A stretch of 64,000 nucleotides of DNA from Terfezia claveryi (taxonomy: Eukaryota > Ascomycota > Pezizomycetes > Pezizales > Pezizaceae). Position 1 is the stretch's first letter. The number at the start of each line of letters is the position of its first letter. The notes under the pieces were generated by a model. It did not search any database. It was not told the DNA's origin and saw only the letters and a program-made list of their open reading frames with translations. Below are positions 11,336-20,732 of this stretch, one piece after another. The translations under genes and the position numbers were made by a program. Location: positions 62,001 to 126,000 of the forward strand of contig WHUX01000158.1 in the NCBI GenBank assembly GCA_015179025.1. The letters are read 5' to 3'.

Positions 11336-12288
11336 TGAATAGCTATATCTTGTATGATATGTATAATCCTTCTATATCATATAAGTTTAGGCTTAGTATT
11401 GCTCAGGCATTATAGAGTACTATTGTCACAACCATATTCTTAGTCTTGATTTGACACTCGAACAGGCTTGTTCGGGTGTCGTGCTGTTTTGACACTCGAA
11501 TAGGCTTGTTCGGGTGTCGTTGATGGGTTATTGTTATTGTTGTCCTCGGTATCACCTCCGACGCAGGTGATGGGTTATTGACATTGTTGCCCTCGGCATC
11601 ACCTGCGATGCAGGTGATGGGTTATTAACATTGTTGCCCTCAGTATCACCTGTGACGCAGGTGATGGGTTATTGACATTGTTGCCTTTATCATCACCTGC
11701 GATTGCAGCTGATGGGTAATCGTTACCTTGCTTGGCTTCCGAGATAAGGAATCTTGGGAAGCTTATTCCTTCCATTGCCCTGGCCTGGAATTATGTATAT
11801 ATAGCCCCTGCCCCTCGTACTGTTATTGGATCCCTATCCAACGTCTTGTATATCCAATACAGGACCTTGCTTCTCCCAACGCTTGTGCACCTCTCTTGTG
11901 TACCCCCTTGTCTCGTGAACAGCTCTGCAGTACAGCTGCCTCCCTCTGACACACGTGGCAACTGCCTCTGTGTGTCTCATACCCCTTGCCCTCTGCCTCT
12001 CTTGCCCTTGCCCCAGTCCTAGCCTTTTCCCCTAGTTACACACGTAGCGTTCCTACATGTGTGTCAACCTAGCCTTGCCCTTGCTCCGGCATACCCCTTG
12101 GTCGCCTTGTCCCCAGAGCCGTCATTACAACTATACCAATACCAGTGGCTTCAACTTCAGACCACTTGTATGTACTTGTTAAGAAAAAGGCTTATCAATT
12201 TTGTAAAGCAAGTAGTTGTACTTTTTGGACATATTATACATGCACTCATTGTAAATTTCCTAATTGTTATTTTGTATATAGATTATAG
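11336..12288 (+). pseudogene. PiggyBac-type transposase C-terminus, split by a solo LTR
   Basis: 11336-11423 reads YILYDMYNPSISYKFRLS then a TAG at 11413-11415. The reading continues after the inserted LTR (11424-12129) from 12130 with TIPIPVASTSDHLYVLVKKK and a Cys-rich tail (C-x5-C, C-x2-C, C) to TAG at 12286-12288. The frame and the sequence match the minus-strand PiggyBac copy at 29540-29760, where the TAG position is Trp. The Cys-rich tail is typical of the PiggyBac C-terminal zinc-binding region. The catalytic DDE part is absent; the left edge abuts the 57-bp repeat array. Confidence 0.85.
11424..12129 (+). mobile_element. Complete 706-bp solo LTR with ACTAT target duplication
   Basis: It starts TGTCACAACCATATTC and ends GAGCCGTCATTACA. 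ACTAT flanks it at 11419-11423 and 12130-12134. It contains two hairpin boxes (GACACTCGAACAGGC / GTTCGGGTGTC), four units of about 48 bp (11530-11715) that include the small palindrome ATCACCTGCGATGCAGGTGAT split by GAT, and a TATATATAGCCCC promoter-like stretch near 11796. It is the longest copy of this family in the window. Confidence 0.95.
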
Positions 12289-12289
12289 A

Positions 12290-12360
12290 AATAGATAATA
12301 CAAATAGATAATACAAATAGATAATACAAATAGATAATAGAAATAGATAATAGATACAAA
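12290..12360 (+). repeat. Short AATAGATAATACA microsatellite
   Basis: Five to six copies of a 13-bp unit (ATAGATAATACAA) lie between the end of the PiggyBac remnant and the 3' end of unit A. A related TATCTATTATC-rich stretch lies in the equivalent place in unit B (29465-29500) and unit C (55000-55045). Confidence 0.8.
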
Positions 12361-12384
12361 CCTAAAGTTCACTGCTGCTGCTGC

Positions 12385-12444
12385 CTATATGGTATATACC
12401 TTGGTTAGTATCTATAGCAAAGGTATAAGGAGTAAGGTACTTAC
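12385..12444 (-). other. Conserved spliceosomal intron of unit A (60 nt)
   Basis: The minus strand reads donor GTAAGTACC, branch site GATACTAACC and acceptor CATATAG, then the exon GCAGCAGCAGCAGTGAACTTTAG (broken here after the 20th base by TAG). Unit B (29293-29355) and unit C (54896-54958) keep donor, branch site, acceptor and the GCAGCGG start of the exon. Retention in three diverged copies suggests that the RNA was spliced while the copies spread. Confidence 0.75.
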
Positions 12445-12545
12445 TTTTATCATCCAAAGAGCCTAGCCCTAGCCCGTCATAATATATAAGAAGAAAGATA
12501 GGAAAAAACAAACATATAAGAATACAAAGGAAAAAACCCTCCTCC

Positions 12546-13450
12546 CACCCCCACCCTCCCTCTCCCTCCCTACCCTGCCCCTCCTCTCCCCTACCCCTAC
12601 CCTCCCCTACCCCTCCTGCTGCCACCACCAGCCCCTACTGCTGCCAGCCCCTCCCCCTCCCACTACCAGCCCCCACTCCAGCCCTCCCCTCCTACCAGTC
12701 CCTCCCCCTGCTGCCAGCCCCTGCTGCCAGCCCTCGCTGCTAGCCCCCTGCCAGGTCTCCCCTCCCACCAGTCCCTGCCCCCGCTGCCAGCCCCCACTGC
12801 CAGCCTCCCACCAGCTCTCGCCTTCTGCTACCACCAGTCTCTCCCCCACCAGCCTTTACTCCTGCCTACAGTCCCTTCTCACTACCAGCTTTCCGCGCCA
12901 GGTCTCTCCTCTTACTGCCAGCTCTCCTCTCCCGCTGCCAGTCCCTTCAGTCCCTCCCACCACCAACTCCCTACCACCAGTCTCTCCCGGTATCAGGTGG
13001 TGGTGTTTGCTGCCTCTGTATATGTGCGTGTTGGAGGCGGGTCCGTATTGGTGGAGGCGGGTCCGTATTGGTGGAGATGGGTCTGTATTGGTGGAGACGC
13101 TGTTGATGGTTAGGGATGGAGATGTAGGTGGGCGTGCTAGAAGGTGTGGGTGGGCGTGCTAGAAGAGAATCTGTGTTGGTGGAGACGCTCTGAGTGGTCA
13201 GAGGAGGGAATAAAGACAGAGTATTGAGGGAATTAGATACTCCTCCTAATACTATAATAAGTTCGCCACCAGTTCCTCCCACCGCCAGCCCTCACTACCA
13301 GCTCTCCCCACTAGCTCTCTTCTTCCACTACCAGTCCCTCCCGCTGCCAGTCCCTCTCACTGCTAGTCTATTCCGCCGCCAGTTCCTCCCGCCGCCAGCT
13401 CTTACACAATAACCCTCTCTAAGCTCTCTTACTACCAGCTCTCCTACAAT
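12546..13450 (-). repeat. C/G-rich minisatellite of unit A
   Basis: Irregular 10-20 bp units around CTGGTGGGGGAGGG (minus strand) fill this stretch. Open frames on both strands here are Gly/Trp-rich or Pro/Leu-rich translations of the repeat and are not genes. Units B and C carry the equivalent array at 28621-29190 and 53850-54800. Confidence 0.85.
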
Positions 13451-13645
13451 AACTCCCCCCCCTCCAGAAAACTAGAAAAAGAGAAAGAGAGAAAAAAAGA
13501 AAAAGAAAAAAAGAGAAATAGAGAAAAAGTCCCTCTCACCACCAGCTCTCATATAATAACCCTCACCTAAAAGAGAAAAAGAGAAATAAAAACAACCCTC
13601 CTTTTTTTTTTTTTTTTTTAATAAAAAATCCAACCTCCCACCATC

Positions 13646-14026
13646 CTATTCATCAGTATCTGTTGTTGACCCAACATCAGGGTCAACCCAACCGTCAGCC
13701 CACCTGACCTTTTTCTTTTTCAACAAAGAAAATGGGTGACGAGGATGATAGGCTAGTATGGGTAGTATCTGCACATTTTTCTCTTGAAGACGTGTCAACT
13801 GCTCATGGCAGTATTCCTCGACGCGTAGACGCTTCAGTTGGTCAGTACAATACTGCAAAATGCGTTCCTCCTTAAGCTCTCCTAGAACTTAAAGATCTAT
13901 AGATCTTTGCAGCTTTGCATCAAGATCTATCTGACTAGTAATAGTTGTTTGTCTACTAGTATCTGTAGTTAAGGTAGTGGCCAAAGTTGCCAATATGGTA
14001 AGGAAGATGATAATAAAGTAAAGCAT
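13646..14026 (-). pseudogene. Unit A small Thr-rich protein, one in-frame stop
   Basis: The ATG at 14026 opens MLYFIIIFLTILATLATTLT, an N-terminal hydrophobic segment that could be a signal peptide, followed by a short Thr-rich stretch. Then comes the family block SQIDLDAKLQRSIDL, a TAA, and VLGELKEERILQYC. It ends in KKKVRWADGWVDPDVG and a TAG at 13646-13648. The TAA sits where the unit B copy has CAA (Gln). At 126 codons it is shorter than B (180) because the Thr-rich part is shorter. Function unknown; I do not recognise the family. Confidence 0.75.
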
Positions 14027-14275
14027 GTTGATAGAGGTATTGCATTTATAGGTGGATATTATGGATGTTATTCTGTAGATGTATGTTATTCTGTGGATGT
14101 ACGTTATTCTAGCTATAGAATGTTGTACTATAGAATGTTGTACTATAGAAGATGTTGTGTAAAAGAGGATGTTGTACTATAGGGGTATCCATCGAGAGGC
14201 CAGTGCCCACCAACTGTTAGTGTTGTTACTGCTTCTAGCTTAGTTGCTGCTGCAATGCACGTTGCAACTTGTATT

Positions 14276-14640
14276 ACCGGTCTATGGATATATATATAGG
14301 ATATCTGGCAGCTAGGTGTTTCTCATATATTCAGCTGTTTTTACTTAGTATATAGGGTGTCGGCCCGCTAGCCGCCAGCGAGTTTCTCATGTATATATTC
14401 AGCTATTTTTGCCTGGTATATAGGATGTCGGTCAGCTAGGGAGTTCCTATATATTCAGCTCTTTTTACTTAGTATATGGGTTGTTGGCCAGCTAGTGTGT
14501 TTCTTATATATTCAGCTGTTTTTGCCTGGTATATAGAATGTCGGCTAGCTAGAGAGTTCTCATATATTTAGCTCTTTTTACTTAGTATATAAGTTTGGCC
14601 AAGCGAGTTCTTTACTAGCTACCGAGTTTCCCATCTTCTA
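14276..14640 (+). repeat. Second block of the 57-bp tandem repeat
   Basis: About six degenerate units with TTTCTCATATATTCAGCTGT and TTGCCTGGTATATAGGATGT, as at 9390-11335. Unit A and the PiggyBac remnant thus lie between two blocks of the same array, as if they were inserted into it. Confidence 0.85.
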
Positions 14641-14729
14641 AAAAAATAACACATATATTGATACACAAAAAAACGTAAATCATAATAAATCAAAAAAATA
14701 AAACACACCTCTGCTTTAATACCCAAATT

Positions 14730-15360
14730 TAGGTGTTCCTAACCAATATCCTCAATCACTTCCAGTATCCTCAGTCACCCCCAGTATCCTCAGTTACCTC
14801 TAGTAATCATCACCCCCAGTATCCTTGAGTTACTTCCAGTATCCTCGAGTCACTTCCAGTATCCTCAGTTACCTCCAGTATCCTCGAGTTACCCCCAGTA
14901 TCCTCGGTTACCTCTAGTAATCGTCACCCCTAGTATCCTTGAGTCACTTCCAGTATCCTCAGTCACCCCCAGTATCTTCGAGTTACCTCCAGTATCCTCG
15001 GTTACCCCTAGTAATCGTCACCCCCATTATCTTTGTGTCACTTCCAGTATCCTCAGTCACCCCCAGTATCCTCGAGTTACCCCCAGTATCCTCCAGTCAC
15101 TTCCAGTATCTTCGAGTCACTTCCAGTATCCTCGAGTCACTTCCAGTATCCTTAAGTCACCCCAGTATCCTCGAGTCACCTCCAGTATCCTCCTTCAGTT
15201 ACCTCCAGTATCCTTGAGTTACCTCTAATATCCTCCTCCAGTATCCTCGGTCACTCTTTAGTGTTCCTACCCAGTATCCTCAGTTACTCCCAGTATCCTC
15301 AGTCACTTCCAGTATCCTCGATTACACCCATCACCTCCAGTATTCTCGGTATTCTCATAT
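14730..15360 (+). repeat. Minisatellite of about 20 bp (CAGTATCCTCGAGTCACTTC)
   Basis: About 30 units of CAGTATCCTCGAGTCACTTC and variants (AGTTACCTC, AGTCACCCC) run head to tail. The 92-codon frame through it is a repeat translation and not a gene. 14641-14729 before it is A-rich with nothing recognised. Confidence 0.9.
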
Positions 15361-15424
15361 CTTATTATATACATAAACTCAATATTCTACTTAGTATTCT
15401 TATGCCTTATTACATATATAAAAA

Positions 15425-15694
15425 GAAATCAAGTCCTGTATTAGATATACAAGATATTGGATGAGAATCTAATAACAAGAGCTTTAGATAAGAATCTAAT
15501 AATAAGAGTATAAACACAAGCATAGAGAGAGAGAGAGAGAAAGTAATAAGAATCTAATAACAAGAGTATAGAGAAAAAGAGAGGGAGAGTAAGAATCTAA
15601 TAACAAGAGTGTAGAGAAATCAAGAGTGTAGAGAAAACAAGAGTGTAGAAAAAATGAGAGGGAAAGGTTAGAGAGAGTGAGAGGTAGAGAAAGA
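15425..15694 (+). repeat. LTR scrap and purine-rich (GAGA) tract
   Basis: 15432-15480 (AAGTCCTGTATTAGATATAC and on) matches the inside of the minus-oriented LTR near 10485-10530. It is followed by repeated ATAAGAATCTAATAACAAGA and by GAGAGAGA runs up to the start of the gene at 15695. No complete element is present. Confidence 0.6.
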
Positions 15695-17040
15695 TTAGGT
15701 AAGATCAATTGTTACTTTCCGCTTCTTTCCTTTATATAATTGCATTGCAATTTTATAAATACCTTCAAAATGAGACCTGCTCAAATTCTGTTTCATCCAC
15801 TCAGCCGCAAACTCATCATTTACTATAAGCTCTGCAAATCGTAAATTTTGTTCACTTTGTATCTCACCTCCCAAAAAGTATCCTTTTGTCTTGCAATATG
15901 CATGATAAATATCTTTCAGCAATTTTCCACGTACTTCTGAATTGGCAAGGTCGTTATTATAGAGGATATTCTCTGAATGGGTTCTTTGGACTGACACGCG
16001 AGTTATAGCTATACCAGAAAAAGGATCAATGGAATTCTGAAAGCTTTGTCTCCATTGTATTGCTAGTGGCCACTTCCACTATAACTGGTGTGTCAAATTA
16101 TATCCTATGCATTGAACACTTCCAGCAGTCAATATAATATTCTCAATCAGTTGCTGTACATTCATAAGAATAATTCGTATTGTAATCCGATCAGGAACTC
16201 CAAGCTTTGCCGGTCCATATCCAACCAAAAACCAACGAGCTGGATTATTAAACCATAAGGAGGTAGCTTTTAATCCTTGCCATTGTCGTTACTTTGATCC
16301 TTTTGACTTGGACTACCACTTGCCAGTACTTGCATTTGGCCATATCCAACATTTCCGAACAAATTGTTTTAGAAACTCAGTATCATCCCATATCCAAGAT
16401 ACTTTTTCTTCCAAATGCACATTCCAATTTTCTACTAAAGTCTTATGAAGTACCCGGTACTTTTTGTCTTCCCAACCTTGTCTCTTAACCCCATCATTAA
16501 ATGCCCACAAATAAAGTAAATGCACAAGTGCCGATTTCCCTTTATTAGTACCAAACTCAATTCAGTATTCTAATAACTCTTGCATATCCTCTTCACAGAA
16601 TCGAATATCATTGGGGTCAATAGAACTATCTGTGTTACGATCAAGCTCCAATGACCCATCTTTCTCCAATGTAGTTAGAACTTCTAGTTCAAATCCCCAA
16701 ATCAATGTTTCAGCCATCCAGTACCAAACTGATACTATAGCATCAAACTTGCGATCAAATGTCCACCACTGACTTGCACTAGTCCATATTTCTCTTAACC
16801 ATTGTAACAACTCGACACTAGTATTTTGAACTTATGTAGAATAGTCAATCTCAGCTAGATGACCTATGTGCTTTGAACGTAAAGCATTATGGTTAAAAAG
16901 AATATGTTTAGAGATAGCTGGTTTAAACTGCCAGGTATTCCAATCAATCTTTCCAGCTTGTATAAACCCATATTGCATGGTTTCTAGAGTCTTTGATAAA
17001 CCAATTCCTTATCGTGGCTTTTCATTTAACCGATCTCGTT
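15695..17040 (-). pseudogene. Exon 7 (C-terminus) of the AT-hook gene
   Basis: The exon starts after the acceptor TATATATAATAG and runs 449 codons to its stop at 15695, in phase with exon 6. It carries about six internal stops of all three kinds, so an alternative genetic code does not explain them. It is Trp-rich (IWTSASQWWTF, VSVWYWMAETLIWGF, WNVHLEEKVSWIWDD) and ends in a basic KGKKRKVTIDLT tail that could be a nuclear localisation signal. Many ORFs on the opposite strand here are shadows. Confidence 0.65.
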
Positions 17041-17104
17041 CTATTATATATATATATTAGCTTCAAAATATTATTTATATTGATTTTTTAAGATAATAAC
17101 CTAC

Positions 17105-18485
17105 CAATATCAATCCATAATGCAGAATTCCATTGAAGTGGTGCACCACCTAAGGAGACCCGAAATAGTCGTAAAAACATTATTGCCATCTTTGTAGATT
17201 CGCTTGAAATGTATTCACTACCACTTTTAACAAGTGAATATTCAAATCCATAGCTAAACTTGATAATATTGCTATAAAGAAATTGCATTATATCACTGGT
17301 TGGAATTATCTGAAATGGTAGATTGATGCAATCAATACTATTTTCATCTTCGAAATTATCTAATTGTATTATGAGCTTTTCCAACAAAGTCCATGAAATA
17401 CGATGCTCTTCTCGTATACTATAATACTTATCTTTTGATGCTGATAAAACAATATTAACTCGTTCCTTGCTAGTAATATATGCTTTTAATAGCCGCTATC
17501 GATCCCAATTTCCTTTCGTATGCCCACTTTCTGCACTCCATAGCTTATGTAAATTAGAATCTACTACTAAAGCTTCTAAGTTGACATTATTATATGGGTA
17601 AGTTTTGCCAGCGTCAAATGGTTCCTTTATACTACCATAAAATTGGGAGTATACTAAACTACAACGCATAAGAGGATGACGTTTTCCAACTGAAAATGTC
17701 ATGTTGGAAGAACTGGCTATTAATCCCCAAAAATAAAATTGAGTTTGGAAGCCAGGTTTTGCCATTCCAAGTTGAAAGTGGTAAAGAGTTTTTCGTAGAC
17801 AACAGTCTTTCCAAAGATAAGTATAAGCACACCCGTATTCAGTCTTTAGAGGAACTACCTCTTTACCAATATCAATCCATATCTTTTCTGGAATCAAAAA
17901 GTCCTTATCCATACTGAAATTCCATGTTTCCTGAAAGTTACTAATAACTTGGGAAGGACTTTCTGAACGAAACAAGGTTTTTGTATTCTTTGCATCTAAG
18001 ACCAAGATTGGCTGACCAAGGTCTTGAAATCCTGGTAACAATAGCTTTTGAAGAACTATATTCCATACTTCATAAAGACCTTTTGGGGGAATGGTATAAT
18101 GGAACATTTGGATCCGTAGTTCAGCTTTTTCTGGTTTGACACCTTGCTCAACTGCTCTAGCTTTTTCTTTCAGTTTAGCTTCCTCCCAATTTCGTGGAAA
18201 ATATTGACTAACACCAGATGAGTATACATCGTAGATAGCTTGAAGTAAAATATCAATGAAACGGCTATATTCAATATCAGTTAGGAATATGCATTCTGAA
18301 TCTCGACAATAAAGATCTGGAAAAAAGATAAAGAGTTGGCAATCTTTAAAGTAACATAAGTTGCCTAAATAGCAATGAGGAACTTTATGATATGAGACTG
18401 GCTTAAGCTCATCTTCATCAGATACCAAAGTCGTCAGGTGGATATTTGTATTGATATTCAATATCCACATTGTATAGAAACATAA
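17105..18485 (-). pseudogene. Exon 6 of the AT-hook gene, best-preserved part
   Basis: This 1,381-nt exon is open for 460 codons except for one TAG at 17496-17498 (context NWDR-stop-RLLKAY, likely a CAG). Segments that could help a search are YSRFIDILLQAIYDVYSSG, PILVLDAKNTKTLF, IWIDIGKEVVPLKTEYGCAY, GKRHPLMRCSLVYSQFYGS and ISWTLLEKLIIQLDNFEDE. No catalytic motif is obvious. It starts after an AG acceptor at 18486-18487 and ends at a GTAGGT donor (17104-17099). Confidence 0.7.
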
Positions 18486-20191
18486 CTATATATAAATTTA
18501 TAATTAGTTGTTTAAGTATATATATTTGGAATGTTTTTAGTATACCTTCAATCCCTTTTTTGCCACACCTAATAATATTGGTAATGCAATAAAGCTATCA
18601 ATATCATATGATATTTCTGAGGAATTAACAAGTTGTTGTTTATATAATGACAATGTATGTGACTGATGCATAAGGAAGGTTTTTTGATGGATACTTGTTT
18701 CATTATCATTATCCTCAATTAAACAAGTTCCTTCAAAAACTTGCCGACATTTATCCCTGAATAGTGGAATAAACTGTAGATCTTTGCCTTTAGGTTCCAA
18801 AACGCGATGAACTGGTTCTGTTCCTTTGATTGTAGCATCCTTACTTAGGCAATTATATGCCACGGAAATGTCAGTAATTATATTCCGTGCAAGTGATCTT
18901 AGACTCATACTCATATATTCTAAATGAATACCATTTTCTGCTTGATTCTCCACTTCACCAGCCGATCAGCTTCAAGTCCCTCTTGCTATTCTGTATGTTC
19001 TTCAGTTGTAATCCATGTCCAAATATAACTGTTGAGCTAGGAATTGAATTGCATTCAATGTTGTACGCTATATATAATTATAATAAATTTAATATAATAC
19101 AATACTTAATTCTTACCTCTAATATGGCGTCTGTATTATCCTCTTCAGTAAACCTATTAAGGTTCTCATTTTGACCAGTATTATTATCCATACCATCCAT
19201 ATCATCTGAATTATCATCAATAATACCAGTTAAATCAACCATTGGAAAATTCCTATTTTCCTATTGTAATAGAGTAATTAGCTATGAGATTGAGTATAAA
19301 ATAAAATATTTCTTACCAATTGTTGTTGATTGAGTTCATTCAATTCATCTGCCTTTCATTTGGTGCCGACCTATTCCTCAAGTTTTTTGTTGACCAATAC
19401 TATAATTGTCAGAATCCAAACTAGCCATTAGACTATCATCATAGTCTTCCATAGAAGGTATAATAGTAGAAGGACCTAGTACAGGTACAATGGTAGAAGA
19501 ACCTTGTATAGGTACAATCGTAGAAGGAAGGACCTTTAAGATAAGACCTTCAGTAGAAGGTTCTGAAGATTTAGAACTGGTATGGCATTCGAGTACTGTA
19601 ATAGATCGGGTACTAGTAATGGATGGTACTAGTAATGGATCGAGTACTAGTAAAGGATCGAGTACTAATATATTTTCATAATAATTATATATATTAGTAA
19701 ACTTGAATAAAAGTAATATATAAGAAATATTATAATACTTTCAGCCAAAACAGTATTTCGTACACTTGAGTTAGGTACTAAAGTATACTGATTTGGTATT
19801 GCAACTACCTCATTCTGTAATATTGCTAGTAATAATAATAGTGCTGTATTAGATGAACTCAATAATGAGTCTAATAGTACTATTGGATCTAAATAATAAT
19901 TATATTTATTAGTAAACTTATATAGAAGTAGTAGATAAGAAATATTATGATACCTTCGGCTCGACATTGTGAATTTGAAAATCCACTAATAACTGATTGA
20001 TTGCCAGTTGGGTCTGCTGGAAATATAGAATTGGGTACTATATTCTGCCGTCCTTGTTCTTGCTTTTGCAAACTCCGCCGTTGTCGATGTGCTTCTGTGT
20101 TTTTTGATTGACGGATTGCTTTTGCTTGAACAATTTGTTCAGCTGTATTATACTTCTCAGGACGACCTCGTTGTCTCTTTTCTGGAGTCAT

Positions 20192-20732
20192 AATAGTTGC
20201 TACTAAGTTTAATGGATTTGGTTGCCAGTAAAGTCCATTTCAAGGTTGCCAGTAAAGTCCATTCGAGTGATAGATAGTATATAATACGCGTGTATAAAAT
20301 ACTATAAAACTAAGCTAAGAAATGATACTTAATGGTAGAAAGATAGTTGAATTCAATTGCTATCGTGAACCTAGAATTATTCATTTGACAAGTCAGTTAA
20401 TAGTAGCAAAATAGTAGAAGGATAATTGCTTACCGTCTATACAAATAACACCCCTGACTCACAGCACAGACCCATAGAGTTTATTATATATAAGTAAACT
20501 AATCCACTTTCATAATAGAAAAACAAAAAATATACAAGATAAACAATAAAACCGCACCATAATATAACAATAAAAAGATCCATAAAGTATAAATCCATAA
20601 AAACAAACGAGCATAAAAAGATCCATAAACTATAAATCCATAAAAACAAACAAGTTAAAGGAGAAAAAAAAATTTACAAGAAAATAAAAAATAAAGGAAT
20701 AAATAAAACAGTAATAATTAAGTACTATTGCC
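20192..20732. other. Intergenic stretch between two minus-strand genes
   Basis: AT-rich sequence with a direct repeat (AAGATCCATAAA and TATAAATCCATAAAAACAAA) near 20576-20650. It would be the promoter region of the AT-hook gene and the 3' region of the next gene. No coding feature is supported; the hydrophobic ORFs are translations of AT-rich DNA. Confidence 0.5.

Larger units (their letters stand above)
12361..14275 (-). other. Repeat unit A: transcription-unit-like module, minus strand
   Basis: Read on the minus strand it has, in order, the upstream box TGCATTGCAGCAGCAACTAAG (split after 20 bases by the last G), the box GTGGGCACTGGCCTCTC near 14207-14191, a short Thr-rich protein ORF (14026-13646), an A/AGAAA-rich tract, a GGGCTGG-type minisatellite (13450-12546), and an intron (12444-12385) with a short last exon. 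The same parts occur in the same order at 27800-29392 and 53085-54985. It lies tail to tail with the PiggyBac remnant at 12288. Confidence 0.85.
15695..20191 (-). pseudogene. Seven-exon gene of unknown function with N-terminal AT-hook, broken
   Basis: I do not recognise the family. Exons on the minus strand: 20191-19954, 19888-19739, 19664-19317, 19260-19117, 19067-18546, 18485-17105, 17040-15695. Introns of 49-74 nt have GT donors, CTAA-type branch sites and AG acceptors. Exon phases close from exon 4 to the final stop. Exon 3 needs a 1-nt frameshift near 19400. Exon 1 has a basic AT-hook (KRQRGRPEKY) and a Gln/Arg-rich helix, which suggests DNA binding. Exons 2-3 are Ser/Thr/Leu-rich low complexity, exon 4 is acidic (DDNSDDMDGMDNN). 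Exons 5-7 (over 1,000 codons) look globular. Stops: two in exon 3, one or more in exon 5, one TAG in exon 6 (17496-17498), about six in exon 7. A full product would be about 1,375 residues. The paired, long and stop-ridden nature suggests a mobile or repeated gene; this is inference. Confidence 0.7.
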
